Shown: positions 35,088-42,779 of the stretch, piece after piece | Layout of the letters: every line of letters starts with the position of its first letter | How positions within the stretch are numbered: position 1 is the stretch's first letter | Assembly: GCA_902781745.1 (NCBI GenBank) | Contig: CACZKM010000005.1 | Location: 1 to 63,928, forward strand | DNA from: Oscillospiraceae bacterium | Lineage (GTDB): Bacteria > Bacillota > Clostridia > Oscillospirales > Oscillospiraceae | Length of the DNA: 63,928 bases | Direction of reading: 5' to 3' | Program-made: the position numbers and the translations under genes | The notes under the pieces: generated by a model | What the model was told of the DNA's origin: nothing | The model's input: the letters and a program-made list of their open reading frames with translations, nothing else | The model's database searches: none

Positions 35088-35116
35088 TTGCCCTGCCGGG
35101 CGTTTTAGAGTATAGT
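35088..35116 (+). promoter_or_regulatory. Promoter of the vat-like gene
   Basis: TTGCCC (35088-35093), 17-bp spacer, TATAGT (35111-35116). It diverges from the ferritin promoter, with 9 bp between the two -35 boxes. Confidence 0.7.
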
Positions 35117-35142
35117 ATAGAGAGAAATAGGAGGTGAGCTCC

Positions 35143-35778
35143 ATGTTCTTCGGACCCGACCCCAATGCTGTCCATCCAAACCCCGCCATACCAAGTGTCT
35201 GCTATATCAAGAACGTGGTCACCCGCCCTACCATAGAGATCGGGTCGTACACCTACTACGACGATCCCAACGGCGGGGAGGACTTTGAAGCCCACGTTAC
35301 GCACCACTACGACTTTATCGGGGACAGGCTCATCATCGGAAAATTCTGTGCCATCGGCAGGGGTGTGGAGTTTATCATGAACGGCGCCAACCACCGGATG
35401 AACAGCGTGACCACGTATCCCTTCAATATCTTCGGAAACGGGTGGGAGAAAAGCGCGCCGGCGCTGTCAGAGCTGCCTTTGAAAGGGGACACCGTGGTGG
35501 GAAACGACGTCTGGATCGGCCAGAACGTTACCATTCTTCCCGGGGTACACATCGGAGACGGAGCCATCATCGGGGCCAATTCTGTAGTTGGAAAGGATAT
35601 TCCGCCCTACACCGTGGCATCCGGCAACCCCTGCCGGGTGGTCCGGCCCCGCTTTGGCCAGGAGCTGACAGACTATCTCTTGAACCTGAAATGGTGGAAC
35701 TGGGAGCCGGAAAAAATATTCAAAAATCTGGACGCCCTGTGCAGCGGGGACCTGACCCGCATCCTGACGATCGAATAG
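35143..35778 (+). CDS. Vat family xenobiotic O-acetyltransferase
   Basis: A 211-residue left-handed beta-helix acetyltransferase. The start (FFGPDPN), SYTYYDDPN, IIGKFCAIGRGVEFIMNGANHRM (containing the catalytic histidine) and PFNIFGNGWEK are those of streptogramin A acetyltransferases (VatA/VatD), followed by hexapeptide repeats (VVGNDVWIGQNVTILPGVHIGDGAIIGANSVV). Chromosomal members may act on other substrates, so resistance is not proven. The ATG at 35,143 has AGGAGG 8 bases upstream. It is 9 bases from the hydrolase gene and cotranscribed. Confidence 0.87.
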   Translation: MFFGPDPNAVHPNPAIPSVCYIKNVVTRPTIEIGSYTYYDDPNGGEDFEAHVTHHYDFIGDRLIIGKFCAIGRGVEFIMNGANHRMNSVTTYPFNIFGNGWEKSAPALSELPLKGDTVVGNDVWIGQNVTILPGVHIGDGAIIGANSVVGKDIPPYTVASGNPCRVVRPRFGQELTDYLLNLKWWNWEPEKIFKNLDALCSGDLTRILTIE

Positions 35779-35787
35779 GAGGAAAAA

Positions 35788-36528
35788 ATGGAAAAATGCA
35801 CCTTGCACAGCAGGCATGGATATGCGATCCCCTGCCACATTACATATCAGGGAGAAACCAAGGTCCTCATCGTCTGCCACGGCTTCGGCAGCTCCAAGGC
35901 CAGCCCCATGGTCCAGGCCCTGGAGAAGGCCATGCCGGAGAGCGGCGTCGGCGTGGTCAGCTTCGACTTTCCCGCCCACGGGGACAGCCCGGTGTGGGAC
36001 CTCCATGAAACCTGGTGCATCGACGACTTGGAGACGGTGGAGGCCTACGTCCGCGGGCTTGTGCCTCAGGGGGAGCTGTTCTACTTCGCGTCCAGCTTCG
36101 GAGCCTTCACCCTTCTCAACTATCTGTCCGCCCGGCCCCACACCGGCAGGCGGGCCATGCTCCGCTCGGCGGCGGTGGCCATGGGCCGGCTGGCGGAGAG
36201 CTGGGCCGACGAGAAGGCTCGGGCGGATATGGCGGAGCAAGGCTACTTCGTCCCCGACTACGACTACGTCCGGGAGATGCGGGTGACCCCTGCCTTCCTT
36301 CGTGAGCTGAAGGACCATGACGTGTTCCGGACCTACCGTCCCGGGGAAACGGAGGTCTTCATGGTCCATGGAGGCTCGGACAGCATCGCTGCGCCCGAGG
36401 CCGCCCGGGAGTTTGCCCGGCGGTTCGGAATTCGGCTCATGGAGATCCCGGAAGGGGAGCATGACCTGATGGGTCCGGGCCAGTTGGAAGAGGTCCTTGC
36501 CGCTGCCAAGGCGTTCTTCACGACTTGA
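35788..36528 (+). CDS. Alpha/beta hydrolase
   Basis: A 246-residue serine hydrolase. The oxyanion strand is VLIVCHGFGSSKAS. The nucleophile elbow reads ASSFG instead of the usual GxSxG (FYFASSFGAF, about residue 103). The acid is probably in VHGGSDSIA (about 193) and the histidine in EGEHDLMG (near 231). The substrate is unknown; it could act on esters such as the product or substrate of the cotranscribed acetyltransferase. AGGAGG precedes the ATG. Confidence 0.82.
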   Translation: MEKCTLHSRHGYAIPCHITYQGETKVLIVCHGFGSSKASPMVQALEKAMPESGVGVVSFDFPAHGDSPVWDLHETWCIDDLETVEAYVRGLVPQGELFYFASSFGAFTLLNYLSARPHTGRRAMLRSAAVAMGRLAESWADEKARADMAEQGYFVPDYDYVREMRVTPAFLRELKDHDVFRTYRPGETEVFMVHGGSDSIAAPEAAREFARRFGIRLMEIPEGEHDLMGPGQLEEVLAAAKAFFTT

Positions 36529-36553
36529 CATCCCATTTCCCGGGATTTACAAT
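36525..36553 (+). promoter_or_regulatory. Promoter of the CbiE/T-like gene
   Basis: Consensus TTGACA (36525-36530), 17-bp spacer, TACAAT (36548-36553). The -35 box overlaps the stop codon of the hydrolase gene. Confidence 0.78.
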
Positions 36554-36595
36554 AAAGGCAACGAGATCACTTCCCCCGACGGAAAGGAGCGAACC

Positions 36596-37495
36596 ATGAG
36601 CATTTTCAACAACGAGAGCGTTTTGGCCTGGCTGAAATACTTTTCCGACAACACCCATATCGACCTGACCTCCGTCCGCATCCTGGACGTCACCGGGGAC
36701 AACAAGAACCTGATGCCCACTGTCCAGGGCAACCGGTCCGTCCTGGTCTTCACCGACGGAAACCACCCGGAGATCTTTTACAATATGTGGGACAACGGCA
36801 TGGGGGACTGCGAGGTCTGGTACAACGAGGGCTCCGAGCCCCAGGGCCCCATGAAGCACAACCTCCTCTCCGAGATGATCGACCGGGGGGTCAACGTGTC
36901 GGCGGCCATGCTCATTGAGAACCCCCACTACCACACCTGCTACCGCACCGGCCTGGACAACAGCAGCTTCTCGCCCGGCTCCATCCGCTATGTGGCGCCG
37001 GAGATCCGGGCGGTGATCCTCAACAAGCTCCACCTCAACGAGGACGAGAACATCTGCGTGGTCTCCGGCGAGAGCATCGCCGTGGAGGCCGCCATCGCCG
37101 TCCGCCGGGGCCAGGTGGTGGCGGTGGAGTACAAGGACGGCGACCACCAGACCATGGAGGAAAACCTCCTGCGCTTCGGCCTGCGGAACGTGCTGATCGT
37201 GGACGATATGGAGAGCTATTCCCACCGCTGGCCGGTGCCCGACGCAGCCTTCCTGGTGGCCTCGGACAAGCTGGACCTGGAGCTGAAGACCCTGGTCCGG
37301 GTCAATCCCAAGATCCGGGTGGTCATCTATACCCTGGAGTTCAGCTACATGAGCCGCATCCCCGGCATGCTGTGGGAGAACGGCATCCGTCCCCTGGAGA
37401 TCATGCAGATGGAGGTCTCCAAGGTGGGCCGTCACGACGAGATCGAGGTCCAGCCCGCGCCGTGGATCTTCTCCGGCCAGGCGGGGATCGAATGA
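36596..37495 (+). CDS. Degenerate precorrin-6Y methylase-like (CbiE/CbiT-derived) protein
   Basis: A 299-residue protein. Residues about 8-115 resemble the C-terminal half of CbiE (NRSVLVFTDGNHPEIFYNMW, then GDCEVWYNEGSEP and AAMLIENP, parallel to the LTDxxNTP, VGExLG and LIENP segments). Residues about 125-290 resemble CbiT (GLDNSSFSPGSIRYVAPEIRAVIL, AVEAAIAVRRGQVVAVE). The CbiE N-terminal half is absent, and the CbiT S-adenosylmethionine motif (normally DxGxGxG) is replaced by VVSGES. It is therefore probably not an active methylase. No other cobalamin gene is nearby. The identification is by my own reading of motifs and needs a profile search. GGAAAGGAG precedes the ATG. Confidence 0.6.
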   Translation: MSIFNNESVLAWLKYFSDNTHIDLTSVRILDVTGDNKNLMPTVQGNRSVLVFTDGNHPEIFYNMWDNGMGDCEVWYNEGSEPQGPMKHNLLSEMIDRGVNVSAAMLIENPHYHTCYRTGLDNSSFSPGSIRYVAPEIRAVILNKLHLNEDENICVVSGESIAVEAAIAVRRGQVVAVEYKDGDHQTMEENLLRFGLRNVLIVDDMESYSHRWPVPDAAFLVASDKLDLELKTLVRVNPKIRVVIYTLEFSYMSRIPGMLWENGIRPLEIMQMEVSKVGRHDEIEVQPAPWIFSGQAGIE

Positions 37496-37548
37496 GAAAA
37501 CTACCCAAAAATCGTTGAAAATCCCGAAAAAACCGGGCAAATTCGCAG

Positions 37549-37577
37549 TTGACATGCTATAAGCTTATGCGTATAAT
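37549..37577 (+). promoter_or_regulatory. Strong promoter of the T-box operon
   Basis: Consensus TTGACA (37549-37554), 17-bp spacer, consensus TATAAT (37572-37577). Confidence 0.88.
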
Positions 37578-37589
37578 AAAGAAAATTCA

Positions 37590-37842
37590 TTGAAAAAAGC
37601 GATGAAGGAGACAGTAGGCTCCAAGGGACCCCGCAGCGAGCCGGGGAGGGTGCAAGCCCGGCGGACGTTCCTGGAAGACCGAATATCACTCCTGAGCTGC
37701 AAGCCGAACGGAATCCTTCCAAGTAGGTGACGCCGGATCCCTCCGTTACAGGGGGCGCGTATGTTGGTACGCAGGTAACAGGTGGTACAGCGAAGCTTTC
37801 ACAGCCTTCGTCCTTTTATCAGAGGACGAAGGCTGTTTTTTC
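37590..37842 (+). ncRNA. T-box leader, probably isoleucine-specific
   Basis: The T-box AGGTGGTACAGCG lies at 37,780-37,792 and its UGGU would pair with an A73-CCA tRNA end. The Stem I base pairs AGGAG (37,606-37,610) with CTCCT (37,689-37,693). Above it AGTA (37,613-37,616) faces GAA (37,681-37,683), the loop-E signature, leaving U-AUC-A; the specifier is read as AUC (37,685-37,687), isoleucine. Reading one base earlier would give UAU (Tyr). A terminator (ACAGCCTTCGTCC with GGACGAAGGCTGT, then a T-run, 37,801-37,842) competes with the antiterminator. Uncharged tRNA should turn on the downstream oxidoreductase genes. Confidence 0.88.
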
Positions 37843-37860
37843 GAAGGAGACAGATACGAT

Positions 37861-38445
37861 ATGAAAGACAACGGCTTGATCGAATTCCGGTGGCATGGCC
37901 GGGGCGGCCAGGGGGCCAAGACCGCCTGCCTGCTCCTGGCGGACGCCGCCTTCGCCGCGGGGAAGTTCGTCCAGGGCTTCCCGGAGTACGGCCCCGAGCG
38001 GATGGGAGCCCCCATCACCGCCTACAACCGCATCAGCGACGCCCGGTGCTCCGTCCACTGCAACATCGACGACCCGGACTATGTGGTGGTGGTGGATGAG
38101 ACCCTGCTGGACTCGGTGGACGTGACCCACGGCCTCCAGCCCGACGGGGCGGTGATCATCAACACCGCCAAGGGCCCGGAGGAGATCCGGGAAAAGCTCC
38201 GGGACTGGACCGGTCGGGTGTGCACCATCGACGCCCGGAAGGTCTCCGAGGAGACCCTGGGCCGGTACTTCCCCAACAGCCCCATGCTGGCCGCCGCCGT
38301 GAAGGTCAGCGGCGTGCTGGAGAAGGACCAGTTTATGGGGGACATGGAGGAGAGCTTCCACCACAAGTTCGCCAGCAAGCCCCAGGTGGTGGCCGGGAAC
38401 ATGGCCGCCCTGGCCATGGCATGGGAGGAGGTGCAGGCCGGATGA
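37861..38445 (+). CDS. 2-oxoacid:ferredoxin oxidoreductase gamma subunit
   Basis: A 194-residue subunit with the family start RWHGRGGQGAKTACLLLADAAFAAGKFVQGFPEYGPERMGAP read in pieces (GRGGQGAKTA, FPEYGPERMG). It is the gamma subunit that contacts CoA in the four-subunit POR/VOR/KOR enzymes, which convert a 2-oxoacid, CoA and ferredoxin to acyl-CoA, CO2 and reduced ferredoxin, reversibly. The isoleucine T-box upstream points to branched-chain 2-oxoacids. GAAGGAG precedes the ATG; the stop overlaps the next start (ATGA). Confidence 0.9.
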   Translation: MKDNGLIEFRWHGRGGQGAKTACLLLADAAFAAGKFVQGFPEYGPERMGAPITAYNRISDARCSVHCNIDDPDYVVVVDETLLDSVDVTHGLQPDGAVIINTAKGPEEIREKLRDWTGRVCTIDARKVSEETLGRYFPNSPMLAAAVKVSGVLEKDQFMGDMEESFHHKFASKPQVVAGNMAALAMAWEEVQAG

Positions 38446-38750
38446 TCCGCAAAGCGAAAGATATCGACGAGCGCACCCCCTGGCGGGAGATGACCCTGGG
38501 CGGGGAGATCTATGAGCCCGCCACCTCCCAGTACGTCAACACCGGCGCCTGGCGGACCAATACCCCGGTGCTGGACGAGGAAAAGTGCCGCCACTGCCTG
38601 CTGTGCGTGCCCTTCTGTCCCGACAGCTCCCTGCCGGTAAAGGGCGGCAGACTGGTGGGCATCGACTACTTCCACTGCAAGGGCTGCGGCATCTGCGCCG
38701 AGGTCTGCCCCTTCGGGGCCCTGTCTGTAAAGGAGGGGGGAGAACCGTGA
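38442..38750 (+). CDS. 2-oxoacid:ferredoxin oxidoreductase delta (ferredoxin) subunit
   Basis: A 102-residue protein with two [4Fe-4S] motifs: CRHCLLCVPFCPD (residues about 47-59) and CKGCGICAEVCPFG (about 78-91). It passes electrons from the catalytic centre to external ferredoxin. The ATG at 38,442 overlaps the gamma stop, and its own stop overlaps the alpha start (GTGA). Confidence 0.92.
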   Translation: MIRKAKDIDERTPWREMTLGGEIYEPATSQYVNTGAWRTNTPVLDEEKCRHCLLCVPFCPDSSLPVKGGRLVGIDYFHCKGCGICAEVCPFGALSVKEGGEP

Positions 38751-39928
38751 ACTACAACGAGAGACTGTCCGGCAACGAGGCCATCGCCTTCGCCATGAAG
38801 CAGATCGACCCCGACGTGATGGCGGCCTTCCCCATCACCCCCTCCACGGAAATCCCCCAGTATTTCGCCCAGTATGTGGCCGACGGGGAGGTCAACACCG
38901 AGTTTGTCCCCGTGGAGTCTGAGCACAGCTCCATGTCCGCCTGCATCGGCGCCGAGGCCGCCGGGGCCCGGGCGGTGACCGCCACCTCCTCCTGCGGCCT
39001 GGCTCTGATGTATGAGATGATGTACGTGGCGGCCTCCAGCCGGCTGCCCATCACCCTGGCCTGCGTCAACCGGGCGCTGACGGGCCCCATCAACATCAAC
39101 AACGACCACTCCGATTCCATGGGCATCCGGGACGCCGGGTGGATCCAGATCTACGCCGAGAACAACCAGGAGGCCTATGACAACTTCCTCCAGGCCATGC
39201 CCATCGGGGAGCATCCCGACGTCCGCCTGCCGGTGATGATCTGTCAGGACGGCTTCATCACCAGCCACGCCCTGGAGAACATCACCCTGCTGGACACGGA
39301 ATCCGTGAAACAGTTTGTGGGGGAGTACAACCCGGAGAACTACCTTCTGAAGAAGGAGAATCCCCTGGCCATCGGCCCCTACGACCTGGGCTGCCACTAC
39401 ATGGAGCACAAGGTCCAGCAGGCCGAGGCCATGAAGCACGCCAAGGCCCGCATCCTGGAGGTGGCGGCGGAGTTCGAGAAGGTCACCGGCCGAAAGTATG
39501 GCCTTTTTGAGGAATATCAGATGGAGGACGCGGACCTGGCCCTGGTCCTCATCGGCTCCAGCGCCGGCACCGCCAAGGCGGCGGTGGACCGGCTCCGCAA
39601 AGAGGGGGTCAAGGCGGGTCTCATCAAGCTCCGGGTCTTCCGCCCCTTCCCGGCGGAGGAGCTGGCCCAGGCGCTGAAACACGTGAAGGCCCTGGCCATC
39701 CTGGACAAGGCGGAGAGCTTTTCCGCCCACGGCGGGCCCCTGTTCTCCGAGGTCCGGGCGGCCCTGTACGACCTGGAGCCCCGGCCCCGGACGGTGGGCT
39801 ACGTCTACGGCCTGGGGGGGCGGGACGTGACCCCGGCCCACTTCCGGGCGATCTACGCCCGCCTGGCGGACATCGCCGCCGGGGGGGACCTGGGCCCGGT
39901 CTACACCCACATGGGACAGAGGGAGTGA
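38747..39928 (+). CDS. 2-oxoacid:ferredoxin oxidoreductase alpha subunit
   Basis: A 393-residue subunit (pyrimidine-binding and transketolase C-terminal domains). LSGNEAIAFAMKQIDPDVMAAFPITPSTEIPQYF read in pieces (AFPITPSTEI) is the family start; EFVPVESEHSSMSACIGAEAAGAR and TSSCGLALMYEMMYVAAS follow. The C-terminal Rossmann-like domain starts near residue 265 (LALVLIGSSAGTAK). The start is GTG, with AAGGAGGGGGG upstream. A distinct substrate pocket sequence would be needed to separate POR from VOR. Confidence 0.92.
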   Translation: MNYNERLSGNEAIAFAMKQIDPDVMAAFPITPSTEIPQYFAQYVADGEVNTEFVPVESEHSSMSACIGAEAAGARAVTATSSCGLALMYEMMYVAASSRLPITLACVNRALTGPININNDHSDSMGIRDAGWIQIYAENNQEAYDNFLQAMPIGEHPDVRLPVMICQDGFITSHALENITLLDTESVKQFVGEYNPENYLLKKENPLAIGPYDLGCHYMEHKVQQAEAMKHAKARILEVAAEFEKVTGRKYGLFEEYQMEDADLALVLIGSSAGTAKAAVDRLRKEGVKAGLIKLRVFRPFPAEELAQALKHVKALAILDKAESFSAHGGPLFSEVRAALYDLEPRPRTVGYVYGLGGRDVTPAHFRAIYARLADIAAGGDLGPVYTHMGQRE

Positions 39929-39933
39929 GCAGC

Positions 39934-40878
39934 ATGGAGAGAACCTATCATTTCAAGCATACCCTGGAGAAAAAGGAGCGCTTCGCCCCCGGCCACCGGC
40001 TGTGCGCCGGCTGCGGCGCGGGCATCGCCGTCCGGGGGGTCCTCCGGGCTCTGCGGGAGGAGGACCGGGCCGTGGTGGGCAACGCCACCGGCTGCCTGGA
40101 GGTCAGCTCCTTCCTTTACCCCTACACCGCCTATGAGGACAGCTACATCCACACTGCCTTTGAGAGCGCCGGGGCCAGCCTGTCCGGCGTGGAGGCGGCT
40201 TACAACGCCCTCAAGCGCAAGGGGAAGATCGACGGCACCGTGAAGTTCATCACCTTCGGCGGCGACGGCGGCACCTATGATATCGGCTTCCAGTCCCTGT
40301 CCGGGGCCATGGAGCGGGGCCACGACCTGACCTATGTGTGCTACGACAACGAGGCCTACATGAACACCGGCATCCAGCGCTCCTCCTCCACCCCCCGGTT
40401 TGCCAGAGCCACCACCTCCCCGGTGGGCACGGCGGTCCCGGGCAAGAGCCAGAACAAGAAGAACCTGACGGATATCATCGCCGCCCACAACGTCCCCTAT
40501 GTGGCCCAGACCACCTTCATCGGCAACTTCCGGGACCTGTACACCAAGGCGAAAAAGGCCATCTACACCCCCGGCCCCAGCTTCCTCAACGTCATGGCCC
40601 CCTGCCCCCGGGGCTGGGAGTACCCCACGGAGAAGCTGCCGGAGATCTGCCGCCTGGCGGTGGAGACCTGCGTCTGGCCGCTCTTCGAGGTGGAAAACGG
40701 CGTCTGGCGGCTGAGCTACGCGCCGAAGAAGAAGCTCCCCGTGGAGGACTACCTCAAAATGCAGGGCCGCTTCCGCCACATGTTCAAGCCCGGCAACGAG
40801 TGGATGATCGAGGCCGTGCAGCAGAGCGTGGACGAGAATTGGGATAAGCTGCTGAATAAGTGCAATACGAATCTGTGA
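39934..40878 (+). CDS. 2-oxoacid:ferredoxin oxidoreductase beta subunit (TPP-binding)
   Basis: A 314-residue subunit. CAGCGAGIAVRGVLRA (residues about 26-41) and a third cysteine in NATGCLEV bind the proximal [4Fe-4S] cluster; FGGDGGTYDIGFQSLSGAMERGHD carries the TPP/Mg motif GDGGxxDIG. ATG at 39,934 was taken because AGGGAG is 8 bases upstream; a GTG three codons earlier overlaps that site. Last gene of the T-box operon. Confidence 0.93.
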   Translation: MERTYHFKHTLEKKERFAPGHRLCAGCGAGIAVRGVLRALREEDRAVVGNATGCLEVSSFLYPYTAYEDSYIHTAFESAGASLSGVEAAYNALKRKGKIDGTVKFITFGGDGGTYDIGFQSLSGAMERGHDLTYVCYDNEAYMNTGIQRSSSTPRFARATTSPVGTAVPGKSQNKKNLTDIIAAHNVPYVAQTTFIGNFRDLYTKAKKAIYTPGPSFLNVMAPCPRGWEYPTEKLPEICRLAVETCVWPLFEVENGVWRLSYAPKKKLPVEDYLKMQGRFRHMFKPGNEWMIEAVQQSVDENWDKLLNKCNTNL

Positions 40879-40887
40879 GAATAAAAC

Positions 40888-40933
40888 AAAAACCACCCCT
40901 TTTTGGCGGAATATACCGAAAAGGGGTGGTTTT
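40888..40933. terminator. Bidirectional terminator
   Basis: AAAAACCACCCCTTTT pairs with AAAAGGGGTGGTTTTT; it ends the oxidoreductase operon and the convergent MBL gene. Confidence 0.9.
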
Positions 40934-40943
40934 TTGTGCTTTT

Positions 40944-41759
40944 TTACAGGTCCAGCGTCAGCCCCACCTCCGTCTGCCAAACCAGGTCCCCCAGCTCCTC
41001 CTTCAAAATCGAAAACCCGACGTCCCCGGTGCAGTGGCCGGTGATGATCTGCCGGACCCCGGTGTCCCGCAGCCGCTTGGCAAAGGCCCGGACTTCGTTC
41101 TCCGGGGTGTCGTAGAGATGGAACCCGCCGATGATGGCATAGAGGGGCTTGCCGGGGAAGGCCTCCGCCGCCTCGGTGACCACCAGGTCCGCTCCGGCGT
41201 GGCAGCAGCTGTTGAAGACCACCAGCCCCTTGTCCGTTTCGAAAATGAGGCTCTGCTCATGGCCGAAATCATCGGGGACCATGCAGCATTGGGTCTGCCG
41301 GAACATGTGGGCCTGTACACCCTTTGCCATGAGATCGGAGGCGGTGTGGGGCAGGAGGGTGACCCCGGGCAGGGGAGAGAACCGATGGGACAGAAAGACG
41401 ATCCTGTCCCTGTATTTCTTCAGCAGTCCCCGCTGGATGCCGATGTATTTGTACCGGCCCGGCTCCTCTTCGTCGTAACAATCCTCCCCGCAGTCCTCCC
41501 GGAGATAGAAGGGGGCGCGGCGGTTCCGGCGGAAGAACTCCCCCATGCCGTCGGCGTGGTCATAGTGGGCGTGGGAGAGGACGCCGAATTCCACCTGAGC
41601 CAGGTCCACCCCCAGGGCGTCGGCGTTGGCGGCGAACAGCGGTCCCGCCCCGGTGTCCAAAAGGACCTTGTGCCCCTGGTACTCGATATAGATGGAAAGC
41701 CCCCATTCGGCCTCCAGGCCGCAGTGGGAGATGTTGTCGGACAAAATGACGGCGCGCAT
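40944..41759 (-). CDS. MBL-fold metallo-hydrolase (COG1237 type)
   Basis: A 271-residue metallo-beta-lactamase-fold protein. The metal motif is LSHAHYDHADG (HxHxDH), with later ligands in SCCHAG and TGHCTGD. The pattern VILSDN...LLDTG and GGFHLYD is that of COG1237 proteins annotated as dihydropterin-ribofuranosylaminobenzene phosphate synthase-like. No pterin genes are nearby, so the function is open. AGGAGG precedes the ATG. Confidence 0.85.
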   Translation of the reverse strand: MRAVILSDNISHCGLEAEWGLSIYIEYQGHKVLLDTGAGPLFAANADALGVDLAQVEFGVLSHAHYDHADGMGEFFRRNRRAPFYLREDCGEDCYDEEEPGRYKYIGIQRGLLKKYRDRIVFLSHRFSPLPGVTLLPHTASDLMAKGVQAHMFRQTQCCMVPDDFGHEQSLIFETDKGLVVFNSCCHAGADLVVTEAAEAFPGKPLYAIIGGFHLYDTPENEVRAFAKRLRDTGVRQIITGHCTGDVGFSILKEELGDLVWQTEVGLTLDL

Positions 41760-41794
41760 CGGGCAGCCCTCCTGTCGGGTTTGATGTTTTCTCC

Positions 41795-41823
41795 ATTATA
41801 AAAGAAGGGCCGGGGTTTGACAA
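41795..41823 (-). promoter_or_regulatory. Sigma-A promoter of the MBL gene
   Basis: Leftward TTGTCA (41818-41823), 17-bp spacer, TATAAT (41795-41800). Confidence 0.8.
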
Positions 41824-41852
41824 GCATATTTCCCCGGCTCGTCCCATAGGAT
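41824..41852 (+). promoter_or_regulatory. Sigma-E-like promoter of spoIIIA
   Basis: GCATATT (41824-41830), 14-bp spacer, CATAGGAT (41845-41852), close to the Bacillus sigma-E pattern (xATATT ... CATACAxT). It abuts the -35 box of the divergent MBL promoter. Confidence 0.7.
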
Positions 41853-41876
41853 GGGACAGAACAAGGAGGCGAGGCC

Positions 41877-42779
41877 ATGACGAAACCGGCCCAATGGGAA
41901 CAAGCCCTCCCCCGGGACCTGCGGGCCCGGCTGGACCAGCTTGCGCCCGACGAGAGGACAAGCCTGGAGGAACTCCGCCTGCGGGCGGGGCTGCCCATGT
42001 CCGTGACCATCGCGGGGACCGAGCGGGTGCCCGCCCCCTGGCGGGGAGAGAACATGACAGAAGCCTGCCTCCGCCGGGTGCTGGAGGTGGCGGGAGGCGG
42101 CTCCGTCCACACCATCCTGGACCAGCTCCGGGCGGGATATGTCACCGCCCCTGGGGGCGTGCGCATCGGGGTATGCGGGGAGGGAGCCGTGGAGGGGGGC
42201 GTGCTGCGGACCTTCCGGCGGGTCACGTCCCTGGCCATCCGCGTCCCCCATACCGTGCCCGGCGTGGCCCGCCCTCTGCTGCCCCGGCTGACAGCGGACG
42301 GATCTCTGCAAAGCACATTGATCCTCTCCCCGCCGGGCCTGGGCAAGACCACCCTCCTGCGGGACCTGATCCGCTGCATCTCAACGGGAGAGGGGATCGC
42401 GCCCCTGCGGGTGGGGGTGGCCGACGAGCGGGGAGAGCTGGGAGCCGGGGACCTGCGGCCCTTTCTGGGGCCCCGGACCGACGTGCTGGAAAACCTCCCC
42501 AAGGCGACGGCCCTGCTGATGCTCCTCCGGGGGATGGCCCCCCAGGTCCTGGCGGCGGACGAGATCACCGCCCCAGAGGACCTCCGGGCCATGGAGGAGG
42601 CCGCGGGCTGCGGGGCGGTCCTGCTGGCCACCGCCCACGGGCGGGACCTGGATGATCTGCGCCGCCGCCCCCTGTACCGGGACCTGCTGGACAGCGGCAT
42701 CTTTCAGCGGTATGTCCTCCTGGGCCTGGCGGAGGGCAGGCGGACCTACGCTGTTGCGAGCGGGGAGGGGGCGCCATGA
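41877..42779 (+). CDS. spoIIIAA: Stage III sporulation protein AA (ATPase)
   Basis: A 300-residue mother-cell ATPase related to type II/IV secretion ATPases. Walker A is LSPPGLGKTTLLRDL (about residue 146), and the acidic Walker B-like site is in VLAADEITAPED. It powers the SpoIIIA-SpoIIQ channel between mother cell and forespore. AAGGAGG precedes the ATG; the stop overlaps spoIIIAB by four bases (ATGA). Confidence 0.95.
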   Translation: MTKPAQWEQALPRDLRARLDQLAPDERTSLEELRLRAGLPMSVTIAGTERVPAPWRGENMTEACLRRVLEVAGGGSVHTILDQLRAGYVTAPGGVRIGVCGEGAVEGGVLRTFRRVTSLAIRVPHTVPGVARPLLPRLTADGSLQSTLILSPPGLGKTTLLRDLIRCISTGEGIAPLRVGVADERGELGAGDLRPFLGPRTDVLENLPKATALLMLLRGMAPQVLAADEITAPEDLRAMEEAAGCGAVLLATAHGRDLDDLRRRPLYRDLLDSGIFQRYVLLGLAEGRRTYAVASGEGAP

